Assembly (NCBI GenBank): GCA_963921935.1
Contig: OY998180.1
Span: forward strand, 196,519,044 to 196,583,043
DNA length: 64,000 nt
Direction of reading: 5' to 3'
From: Galeruca laticollis
Lineage: Eukaryota > Arthropoda > Insecta > Coleoptera > Chrysomelidae
This document shows positions 1-9,265 of this stretch, piece after piece (the first letter of the stretch is position 1; each line of letters begins with the position of its first letter). A program made the position numbers and the translations under genes. Below the pieces are notes generated by a model. It searched no databases. It saw nothing but the letters and a program-made list of their open reading frames with translations, and was not told where the DNA came from.

Positions 1-426
1 TTCTGTGTTCGAATAAACGGTACTACGTTGTCGGAGAGAATTCAACAAAATTGAATACCACAAGGATCAGTTCTTAGCATCACCCTCTTTTTGGTAGCAA
101 AAAACAACATTCTGCACAATTGCAGACCCCCAGTTAAAGCAAGACTGTATGCAGACGATTTAGTCATTTTTACAAAAGGCAAAAATGTATATTCAATGCA
201 AAAACAGTTACAGAAAACACTCGATAGTCTTGGAAAATGGGCAGAAACTAATGGCGTCCAAATCTCCCACGAGAAAACAAAATGTCTACTGTTCTCAAAA
301 AAACAATCCTGAAATTCCTCGTTCAACTTAGATGCTCGACCACTGAATTTTGTTGACAAATTGAAGTTTTTAGGAATGATATTCGACAAAAAGCTGAACT
401 GGAAAGATCACATTCATAGAGAAAGA
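1..426 (+). pseudogene. LINE reverse transcriptase, palm fragment
   Basis: The open part 91-312 has the catalytic YADD box in LYADDLVIF, followed by a conserved helix with a Trp (LGKWAETNG) and the KTKCLLFS strand, the usual order in Jockey/I-type RTs. After a stop at 310-312 the frame continues as FVDKLKFLGMIFDKKLNW and WKDHI. The upstream QGSVLS turn is readable but no longer in frame. It is an inactive relic that begins before the window. Confidence 0.75.
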
Positions 427-430
427 TGCT

Positions 431-990
431 AACAGCTTACTTCTTTTAAATAAATGAAGACGAGTTGGACTTTTGGCGCTGTTGCCACGTCGCTGCAACT
501 TCTTGTAGATAGGGAAATGAGTTGGTTTTTCGTGGAAACCAAAAATTCTTCGTAACACTATAACGATACTTATACGAAAGTTTTGTTTCGCGCACTGTTT
601 TAACGGTACGGCACAAGTTAACGGCGAAAAAACGAGAACACTTGAGAAAAACCAATCACGTGATGACCGGAAAGTTCGAGAAAGCACTAGAAAAATGAAA
701 CTTCACATCCGTAGGATCATATCCTTGGCTCGATGGACCATGTCGGGGAGCGAAGACGGGTAGTAAGCTAAGTGGACTGTATTATTTTTTGGTGAGGTGG
801 TTGTTGACATTTAAGTGCACTATCCTGTCTCCGCTGACCACGAAAGGTTGAACAATACCAATAAAAAGTCAGTTTAATTTCAACTGATCTTTAATGATAC
901 CACTTAGAAAGTAGAAAGACCATATAAGACAAAATAAATAAATATGTGAAAAATTATCCACAAAAATTGTTCTTGCCTTGACTATGTATG
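431..990. other. Foreign insert interrupting the LINE RT
   Basis: RT homology stops near 426 (WKDHI) and resumes near 1008 (LMRTLANRNW), where only about 10-20 residues should intervene. The DNA between has no RT-like reading and a higher GC patch (470-840). No clear TIR, LTR or target duplication was found, so its nature is unknown. It could be a solo-LTR or MITE remnant, or a rearrangement. Confidence 0.4.
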
Positions 991-1372
991 TCAAAACTGA
1001 CTGAACCTGATGAGAACGCTTGCAAACAGGAACTGGGGTGCTGATTACAACAGTCATGCTGATATACAAATCTTTAATCAGATCTAAGCTAAACTACGGT
1101 TCATTAGTATATTCATCTGCAAAAAAATCGATTCTGAGAAACCTGGATACCATCCACAATACAGCACTAAAAATCGCATTAGGAGCCTTCTGTACAAGTC
1201 CTTCTGCCAGTGTCCACTGCGAAACAGGAGATTATCCCCTACAGTCAAGAGGAAATTTTTTAAGTCTTTCATACGCTGCTGCAGTATCTTCAAACCCCAC
1301 TAATCCTGCAAGACACAACATATTCTCTGATCGCTTCAAAACCAAAAACCGATCCTCCTTTCTATGAGAGAA
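991..1372 (+). pseudogene. LINE RT C-terminal (thumb) fragment
   Basis: LMRTLANRNWGAD is read at 1008-1046, then after a one-base shift the open stretch 1020-1367 gives IYKSLIRSKLNYGSLVY and LDTIHNTALKIALGAF. These are the conserved C-terminal RT/connection blocks of I/Jockey-type LINEs. The open frame ends in a stop at 1365-1367 before the RNase H domain. Confidence 0.7.
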
Positions 1373-1542
1373 TCAACCGATACCTTGCAGAATTCCAGCT
1401 AACTTTTCCCCAAACATTTTCCTACAATATCCCCACCCCACCTCCTTGGATAATCAACCTTCCAGAAATAAATACAAACCTATTACAGTAGAATAAAGAT
1501 GAAACCAACCCCCTCCTAATCATTCAAAAATACAATGAAATA

Positions 1543-1935
1543 ATGGAAAATCAGCAGGGTTTTTATGAAGTATACACGGATGCGTCAAAAACCGAAGATG
1601 GCGCAACAGCAGCTTTCATGAGCCCAAATTACAGCACTGCTTATAAACTTAACAAGACCCATAGCATATACCACGGAGAACTTCTGGGTATTCTTAAGGC
1701 ACTGGAGTACATAAAAATCATAAAGCAAAAAAATATAATTATTATATCGGACTCCCTCAGTGCACTTTCCAGCCTCTTCCAGGTATTTCCGAACAACCCA
1801 ATCCTTCTCTCTATTAAGACCGTGCTATATAATCTGCAACTGCAACACAAAACAGTAAAGTTCTTATGGATTCCATCGCATATCAGAATAAAAGGCAATG
1901 AAGATGTAGACAAATTAGCGAGGGTCAATTGGTGA
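1543..1935 (+). pseudogene. LINE RNase H domain
   Basis: Open segment of 130 codons with the four acidic positions of RNase HI in order: D in VYTDAS, E in HGELLGI, D in IISDSLSAL and D in GNEDVDKLA, plus the WIPSHI strand that precedes the last Asp. In living elements this domain removes RNA from the RNA:DNA hybrid. The domain is complete, but it is cut off from RT by stops upstream and from the C-terminus by a stop downstream. Confidence 0.8.
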
Positions 1936-2365
1936 TGGTACGATCCCAACTATACAGGAAATTGTACACACTGACTATAAAAAGACAGTTAAGGATTCTA
2001 TCATCAGAGAATGGCAATCTCAGTGGAATAATTCTCAATCTAAATTATTTCAAGTGAAAAAGCGTGTCACCCCATGGAAATCAAACCCCGCTGGTAGAAA
2101 GCACCAAATCATTCTCTCCAGATTAAGAATTGGCCATACCCGAATAACACATAGTTACCTCATTTAAAGAACTAACCCACCAATGTGTGAAGTATGCCAA
2201 AGTCAGCTCTCCGTCCAACACATCCTAGAAGAATGCCCATCATACAATAACCAGCGACGCGTACACAACATTCCTCCATCATTTGAAGCAATACTGAACT
2301 CCAGATGTGTTATGAAAAAACTAATAGCGTTTCTAACAGAAATCAATATTACTATCGAAATATAA
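1936..2365 (+). pseudogene. LINE ORF2 C-terminal tail with Cys/His knuckle
   Basis: Shifted frames carry the tail that follows RNase H in I-type LINEs: a Trp-rich helix, RLRIGHTRITHSYL (stop just after), then CEVCQSQLSVQHILEECP with the CxxC...H...C arrangement in the open stretch 2183-2365. The 3' UTR runs to the A-rich end near 2486. Confidence 0.7.
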
Positions 2366-2486
2366 TTATTGTAAATATTCAATGTATATATGTATTCATT
2401 GTATCATAACATTTACGTATTTCTGTGTCTTTATTAACCTTAAGGGTTGATGAGACTATTATTTAAATAAAAAAAATTAAAAAATC

Positions 2487-2951
2487 CAATGATTATGACC
2501 CAGTCGTTATAAATTTGCAAAGAATTCAAGTGCGTTATACGAAAGTACATTTACTTGTTCTCAAGGAATATAATATCTTTTGTTTATATGCATATACCTA
2601 AAGATCTACACATGAGTTTCATATAGGTATTCAATATTTATTTTGCCTTCTACGAATAAGGATTAAATCTAAGAGGATTTATGCTGAGAAATTAGTTACC
2701 TTAATATTAATATCCGGTCAATCCTGATCAAAAACTACACAACGTGTTTTAAAAATCAGCTCCGAGAAATTCATACATCACAGTGAAATATAAATAATTT
2801 TCAAAAAAACAGTATACAAGTGATCATAACTACATAGTGAATGACACGGACTAACAAAGTAAGCCTTTTGCTTTTTTTATTAAGAAATTGTGTTATATTT
2901 CAATGTAAACATATTCATTCAATAAAAATTTAAACTGGTATTGTACCATTA
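2487..2951. other. Noncoding, no feature seen
   Basis: AT-rich DNA between the LINE tail and the next relic. No ORF, repeat pair or splice-linked coding segment could be recognised. Confidence 0.5.
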
Positions 2952-3545
2952 ATGTTGGCGTTAGATCGAGAAGAATACCTTAAAGATACAAGAGATGAAG
3001 ACAACTACAAGGATATACAACCTTTCAACAAAGAGAATAACATACTGGAAGGAGATCAGCCCAAAGGAGAAAACGAAGTAGAATCTGAAGAAGAAAAATA
3101 TCAGGGCCGCCCAAAGAAAGTTTCCCAAAAAGAAAAGTGCATACGTAATAATACATACCACACCCAAAGGGGGAAAATAAGATTAAAAAAAAATTTCGCC
3201 AGTATTTGTGTAAAAGCGACTGTCTATCCAAAGTTGATATGGAATATATCAAAAAATGTGAATTTTTCAAGTCAGTTCTCATGATGCTCAACGAGCCTTA
3301 ATTTGCGCAATGGTCCGCGAGGTCTACGTGAAGTGAAAACGAGTGAAGAATAATTCTGATAAAAAAATGTACTACAGGGAATACAATATTAATGGCAACG
3401 TAGTGTGCAAACCACTTTTCCTTCAAGCCCTGAGAATTTCAAGTTCAAAAGTTGATAGTGCTTTGAAGGCAAGAACAAGATCGGAGGGTGTTAAAGACTT
3501 AAGAGGAATTGGAGCACGTCCCACAGGTGCCATTGCAAAATAAAT
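2952..3545 (+). pseudogene. Relic of an unclassified transposase-like family (N-terminal half)
   Basis: An acidic N-terminus is followed by GRPKKVSQKEKC, an RGK box, then in shifted frame CKSDC with a following IKKCEFFKSV helix, and at 3343-3543 VCKPLFLQALRISSSKVDSA. This order (basic box, Cys-rich C..xC, IF/FF helix, VCK-FL-TL-IS) is the same as in the relic at 16649-18600, so the two belong to one family. In insects such proteins are usually annotated only as uncharacterised. Downstream parts are missing here: the hAT element at 3604 begins just after. The copy is frameshifted and dead. Confidence 0.5.
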
Positions 3546-3940
3546 ATATATAATAGCTATAGTGTGCATCTATCTGTGATGTGAGTGGACTATTCACCTA
3601 CAACTAGGATTCCCAAACTGGGGGGCGCGCGCCCCACCTGAGGGGCATGAAGGCAAGTCAGGTGAGTGCATATGACCAGTTTAATACAAAAAACTCTCTG
3701 GCTCTCCAAAGGAAATATATGTTAACAAGGTTGATTGAGCTCTGAGGTGAAGTAATCATCTTCTTGGAAAACTAGCAACAAAATGAACTAAGTGTTGACT
3801 TCACAAAACCAAGTACTCAAGTCATTTTGGCTTATTTGTCAGACTTCTTTGACTCGTTGAACAGCATTAACTTAAGATATAGTTACTCATCAAGATGTAT
3901 AGTGAGAAATTGCAATTTTAGAGATACAAAATATTAGCAA

Positions 3941-5370
3941 GTATCTTTAGAATATTCAAAGCGATAAGACGTGCGAAACTCGGCTGCAGCGTTATCTAAA
4001 CCAGTTTTTGTGTGATAATTACTTTGTTCTAACTTGTGATAAAAATAGAAAAACCTTTCTAGAAAAGGAATTTTATTGCTGACTACAATCTACAACAGTA
4101 TGGTGAGATTAAGCCATTATCCTATCCAGTCGAAACTTGCACCACATATAATAATGATCAATAAACTTGGTAAGCCACCAACTGAAGGAAGTTCTTACCG
4201 ACCAATAAACCTTCCCATAATGTCTAAAGTATTCAAACACCTCATCCCAGACTATCAATTTGGATTTAAGAAAGAACATTCAACGACCCAACAATGTCAT
4301 AGAATAGTGAATAAAATAAAACAAAGCCTGGAAGACAAGGAATTATGTGTGTCTATGTTTCTCGATATACGACAAGCATTTGATAGATTATGGCACAGCG
4401 ACCTCTACAAAATTAAAAAACATCTACCCGACCAACTATATCTCCTCTTAAAATCATATCTAAACGATCGACACTTTCAAATAAAATTTGACGATGAACT
4501 CTCAACTTTCCATCAAATTAAAACTGGAGTACCTCAAGGCAGTGTCCTAGGCCCTTTCATATACTTGTTATATACGGCAGATATACCAACTACCAATGAT
4601 ACACTTTGCTGATAATACAGCAATTATGTCGTCTAATACTGATCCTAACACAGCTTCCAACCAACTTCAAAATCTCTACTTTCCTGCAATCATGGTTAAA
4701 AAGATGGAAAATTGAAGCCAATACTAATAAATCTAACCAAATCACTTTCACTACAAAACAGTGTGTCTGTCCGCAAGTTACCATTAATGATGATCCAATA
4801 CCGATATGGTCTTCATTTAGACCAAAAACTGACATGGAAAACTCACATAAAAGCTAAAAGAAAACAACTCGATATAAGAATCAAAAATATGTATTGACTA
4901 ATTAACAAAAAATCACAACTATCTACGGAATGCAAAATCTTAATCTACAAAACCATACTAACACCTATATGGACATACAGTATTGAATTGTGGGGTTGCA
5001 GCAGACCATCTAACACAAATATCCTGCAGTCCTTCCAATCTAAAACCATCCGCCTATTAATAAATGCTCCATGGTATGTTTCAAATGACATTATACACAG
5101 AGATCTAAGAATACCATATATCAAAGAAATCATCACAACGCGCTCAAATAAATACAGAAAGCGATGCACAGATCATAGCAATCAACGTATCAGTAACATG
5201 TTCAACCTACCATCAGAAGAAAGAAGACTAAAAAGAATGTGGCCCAAAGATCTGTCAAAATCTAGAGAACAGTTAATGGATGGTACCCGATTCAAGCCAC
5301 CAATCCACATTATCCTTATTACTCTCTAGTGTAGTAGATTGTGAATTTGCAGTGAAATAAATAGAAAAAA
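3941..5370 (+). mobile_element. 5'-truncated LINE nested in the hAT element
   Basis: Flanking direct repeats AATATTAGCAA (3930-3940 and 5371-5381) and an A-run just before the right one mark a target-primed insertion. The body carries the middle and end of a Jockey-like RT. The first 135 bases (3941-4075) do not read as RT and may be an inverted or rearranged 5' end, which is common in LINE insertions. Confidence 0.75.
4076..5329 (+). pseudogene. Jockey-like LINE reverse transcriptase
   Basis: Open stretch 4076-4612 holds YRPINLP, YQFGFKKEHST, FLDIRQAFDRL (first catalytic Asp) and GVPQGSVLGP. Immediately downstream, in shifted frame, FADNTAI replaces the FADDTAI catalytic box (second Asp of the pair changed to Asn). 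The remaining C-terminal RT region continues in broken frames (TWKTHIKAKRKQLD; ELWGCSRPSNTNILQSFQ at about 4985-5040) up to 5329. No RNase H is seen. Inactive. Confidence 0.75.
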
Positions 5371-5978
5371 AATATTAGCAAACTTTACATTTACTCGAAT
5401 TTCACCAAAGTGCTGTCAATCTCAGTAAAAGCAAGCTTTAAGGAAGGTTTTGAAGGATCATATTTGAAAACGCAAATATAAAACAATTTGGAGTTCAGAA
5501 AATACATTTGTGATGAAAATATTTACAGATTATCAACCAACCCTTTCAATGTCTACATAGACAATAATGAAATAAAAATTGATTCTGCAAAATGGAAAAA
5601 ATATCATTTTGAATAAAATACTTCCCAGTGTATCTCAGAAATCTCATCAGTTATATTTACATTTTTCAAACACCTACATGTGCGAAAAAGTATTTTTCTA
5701 CTTCCGTTACTAAAACCGCACTTTGAACACGGGTTTGACATGCACAAAAGGACTCTTTAAACACTAGTGTATAAAATGCGAAAAGTCACATCTCGTTTAT
5801 CTTTTGTTTTTTAAACGTCAAATCAAGTGTACCTTTCGTATGTTAAATTTCATGTTCGGTGATAATTTTGTTATTCTGCGTCATTTGATTTGTCAGTCAG
5901 CTGGCAACCATCGTCCATCAAGAAATGAGTATAATTCAAATATAATATAATTTTTTCCTTCCCGCGGGCGAAGAAAAA

Positions 5979-6112
5979 GTATAGTAAGCATCTCGTGTTA
6001 AAAACGTCTTTAGTCACTCGTTTCACAAGGAACTCGTTCCGCTTCGCTCCACTCGTGCCTAGTAAAACTCTTGACTAAAGTAACCTTTTTGACACTTGGT
6101 ACTTAATATACT
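5979..6112. repeat. Imperfect long hairpin (foldback element head)
   Basis: Two arms of roughly 40 bases, beginning GTATAGTAAGCATCTCG and ending, inverted, at TTAATATAC near 6112, enclose a GC-richer loop with ACTCGTTCCGCTTCGCTCC. A smaller palindrome (TTCCTTCCCGCGGGCGAAG) lies just left. The same design (a hairpin next to a TIR-bounded body) recurs at 13188, 38285 and 41948. Element limits here are not resolved. Confidence 0.5.
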
Positions 6113-6214
6113 ATTTCAACACTTGTAATAAACACATAGTATAGATACAAACTTGATGTTGCTAGTGACTTACGCTGTGCCCTTAATAAAACAGAACCAA
6201 GAATAGGCATACTA

Positions 6215-7271
6215 TAGTCCGTCTAGAAAGTATCCGGAATGTAATCTTTCTCCTAATTTTAACATATCTCTTTTTGTAACATCCTAAGACGGAAGTAATG
6301 CATCAAGTAGTTTGTGCCGATAGTAGGCCATGGCCAAAATGACATGACATTACCATCTGTCATATATTGTTAATGTCACAACTAGAAAAAAGGGAATAGG
6401 TGGAATATTTGTATAGATAAGGTGTTCAAAACGTTAAAGAATTAGTGGAATTGACGGATTTCGGAAAAAGTGCAGTATATGAGACAATAAAGAGGATAAA
6501 AAATGGGAGAGATATGAGGCATGGACCAGTTTCGGGAGGACCACGGACCAGTTTCGGTAAGACCGCGTAAGATTAGCGGAAACAATTTTAACGGTTCAGT
6601 GACCTCAGGATGACAAAATCCGCGCCCAAGGTTTCTAAAATTGCTAACAGATTTTTAAAAATCAACGAAGAATAAGCGTGTGTCAATAAACTGTCCGCAA
6701 GTCGCCGAAAAGACACAGCTACATATCAAGACAATCAAAGAAAGTCATTGCAATGACACCTTTACAAAGGCAACGAAGAATAGATTTTTGTCAATGTTTT
6801 AGAGGAGATGACTTTGCTAATGTTTTTATATCCGACGAAAATTATTAAGAGAACAAATTACTGTTATATACAGAGGGCTGGCGTTTACAGCAGAATAATG
6901 CAAGATGCCATACTTCTGCATATACTGCAGCTTGGATGCAAGAACAAAACTTGACAACAATTCCATGGCTAGTGGCTTCACCAGATCTTAGTTTCATTGA
7001 AAAGATATGGGACTAATGAAGATCGAAGTGGAACGAGCAGGGCCACGAAATAAAAAAGACTTGATTCGGTCAGTTTTACAAGCCTGGACCACCATCACCG
7101 AACATTATAGTATTGACCTAGTTTTGGGTTTGCCTGAACGTTTAATTAAGTATTTAGAGTTAAATGGAGGTTGAATTATTTGTTATAATTGTATTAGTTT
7201 AAGTAATAAACATATATACTGAAAATTTATAATTGTGCTTATTGTTTTCCGGATACTTTCTGGACAGACTA
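6215..7271 (+). mobile_element. mariner-like element
   Basis: Inverted ends TAGTCCGTCTAGAAAGTATC and TAGTCTGTCCAGAAAGTATC face each other and are flanked by TA (6213-6214, 7272-7273), the Tc1/mariner target duplication. The 1.06-kb length would suit a nearly full mariner with deletions. Confidence 0.85.
6360..7175 (+). pseudogene. mariner transposase remnant
   Basis: Broken frames show an N-terminal helix-turn-helix piece (KELVELTDFGKSAVYETIKR near 6435-6495) and later the DDE_3 core: NNARCHTSAYTAAWM near 6896-6940 and SPDLSFIEKIWD near 6975-7010, which contain the second Asp region (degraded) and the final Glu. Multiple stops and frameshifts make it dead. The order matches Tc1/mariner transposases of about 340 residues. 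Confidence 0.75.
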
Positions 7272-7479
7272 TAGTTAAGAAAATGCAAGCACATCCTTCT
7301 CACTAATTATTTTTCTCTCATCAGTACTTCAAGCTATCGGAACTTATAATGTTGATACAGTAAAAATAAATATTTTGTTAGGAGATTAATAGTCCTACTT
7401 GTTATTTTTTCATGCCTAAGCTTATTGTGTAAGGAGGAGGGACGTGATACAAAGAAGTTTGGGAACCCTTGATCTACAA

Positions 7480-9165
7480 GTTGAGAAATCTGAGACCTCT
7501 TAAACCCTAATATTTTTCACTCTCCGAAATTATCTCACAAAAATGTTATTGAATCTTCTACTGTAAGTCAGTTCATTTTTATGCCATCGTCATTTAAAAG
7601 GTAATTTCAATGGTTACAAGTATTGGTTCATTACAATGTCAAAATACTTTCAAAAGTAAATGGTTGGAGGGCTATGATATAAGCTTCAACAGGTGATATA
7701 TCCACTATTTTTGTATTTACAGAAATCTACAAAGAACGAAAATAATCGCTGAAAAAAGTTTAAAATACAGTTTTGTGATGTGATCTTTATAAGGTAATAT
7801 TTATACTGGAAAACCACCAGACAGTGAACGGCAAGTAAATATCGGAGCGCACCGTTCTAGATTTGGTTACTAAATATAAAGGGTCTGGAAGAAACATAAC
7901 TACAAATAAGACAATTTTTTTACAAGCTTACAGTTGGATCATAACCTAAATACTAGGAACCCTCCGAAAAAATAATAATTTTCTTCCTTCCAATATGCAA
8001 TTGAATAAAAATACAGTTATAAATTCCATTAATTTTGCATTCACTATAATGGAGTAACTAAATATATGTTCATATGCCCAAAAAAACAAAACAGTTATCC
8101 TATTAGCATTGACAGGCAAAGTAGAACATACTGCCTACAAAACCCGAAATTATAAAATATCACAATAAAACTACAAGTGCCGTCGACATGGGAGAAAATG
8201 TTATCTTAGTATACAGTAAAGCATAGAACAAATAGTTGGCCCCCTAGCAATTTTTTACAACATTGTCAATCTTGCCGCGCTGAGTGCATAGATAATTTAC
8301 AACCTTAGGCTTCGATCAACCGACTGACGAACTTGCAAATGAGTTAAGCAGTCTGCTCTACAACTCGAATCAGTATTCCAAGAGTTTTTGGTAATACTTT
8401 TACATGTACATCTCTAGAATTTATTCTAGGACACCAAATTACACAACCAGTCATTACAGCAGTCAGAGATCAATCACCTTGAGATACTTTCTGGGCGTAT
8501 TTTGGTAGTTGGAAAATGTTACATTTGAGGGTATTGAATCACAGAGAAAGAAAAACACGAAAAGCATGTAGTTCTTGTTCAAAACTAATTTGTAATCAGC
8601 ATTTTGTTACTTTTAAGTGAAAGAAAATAAATTGGTATAATAACAAATAGTTGTCCTTTGAGACAGGATTATATTCTTATGATACCCATTTAAAGGAGTA
8701 TCTAAATATAGGTCTTTAAGAATATACAAAGAAAACCAGATGTTTGCTTTAAGTGTGAGAACCAAAAAGTGATAATATAATGAGTTGAAAACCTTTATAG
8801 TCTGAACTGAAATTCTGTAATAGAAAGACATACCTATGGGGTGCTCAATTTAAAAAAATGAACATTATTCATAAAACAAAGTTTGATTTATTTCAACCAA
8901 TCATAAATCCAAATCCTCTTCCATATCCAATAGTTACAAATAGTTGAATAATCATAGACTTAAAATCATCATTCGCTTTGCATAAAAGTCCGGCTTTAAA
9001 AACTCATCTCCTAAGCATTATAACATTCAAGAACGTCTTAAATATCCACATAATGTAACAAACAAGTGTTGAACTCATATATATTTTAAAGTATTTTTCT
9101 TTTTCAAACATGAGAAGGGAAAAAATATTTTGCTACCTTAAGGTCATACTTTATGTTTTACTTAC
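7480..9165. other. Noncoding; would hold the unrecognised 3' end of the kinase gene
   Basis: No mobile element ends or long ORFs are convincing. The kinase gene must continue leftwards on the minus strand from the donor at 9165, but no exon completing the second MIT domain could be identified with confidence. A short phase-0 candidate (8303 down to 8244) is listed among the rejected items. Confidence 0.4.
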
Positions 9166-9265
9166 TTTATTAATCAACAATCTTCTACGTTCTCCTGGAG
9201 GTTCTGTAGGTATACTTGCAAACATAAGGGACAACCCCTCTTCAAGTTTAGGGACACCTACACTC
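9166..9265 (-). CDS. Ulk3: Ulk3-like kinase, exon 6 (start of second MIT)
   Basis: 100 bases that complete the split Arg codon of exon 5 and read LEEGLSLMF then PTEPPGERRRLLINK, ending at AAA|GTAAGT in phase 0. The EPPG-RR-LL block matches the loop and last helix of the second MIT domain of ULK3. The acceptor (AAGAG) has a weak pyrimidine tract, but only this AG gives the right phase. The RTE-like LINE lies in the intron before it. Confidence 0.7.

Larger units (their letters stand above)
1..2486 (+). mobile_element. Broken LINE with RNase H domain (I-superfamily type)
   Basis: The window opens inside the reverse transcriptase of a non-LTR retrotransposon read left to right. In order one sees a degenerate QGSVLS turn (about 60-90), the LYADDLVIF box (about 145-170), a thumb segment with WKDHI, then after an interruption SLIRSKLNYGSLVY, an RNase H domain, a Cys/His knuckle and an A-rich tail near 2469-2486. 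RNase H after RT is typical of the I superfamily of insect LINEs. Frames change or stop between the domains, so the copy is dead. The 5' part lies left of the window, and about 560 bases near 431-990 do not belong to it. Confidence 0.8.
3604..7471 (+). mobile_element. hAT DNA transposon (ZBED/Charlie-like), with nested insertions
   Basis: The ends are CTAGGATTCCCAAACT and, inverted, CAAGGGTTCCCAAACT, a typical hAT terminus. They are flanked by near-identical 8-base direct repeats, ACCTACAA (3596-3603) and ATCTACAA (7472-7479), the hAT target-duplication length. Transposase relics are visible: LAYLSDFFDSLN near 3827-3865 and TYMCEKVFFYF near 5670-5705, both characteristic of the ZBED5/GTF2IRD2-type hAT transposase. 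The element was later hit by a LINE (3941-5370), a mariner (6215-7271) and probably a hairpin element (about 5735-6130). Without the two well-bounded insertions it would be about 1.4 kb, so it is also internally deleted. Confidence 0.75.

Noticed and set aside
8244..8303. Candidate last kinase exon on the minus strand (phase 0, VVNYLCTQRG..., then stop)
   Set aside because: Phase fits and the helix looks vaguely MIT-like, but the acceptor is poor, the Ala-Glu pair typical of the last MIT helix is missing and no poly(A) signal follows. Too weak to annotate.
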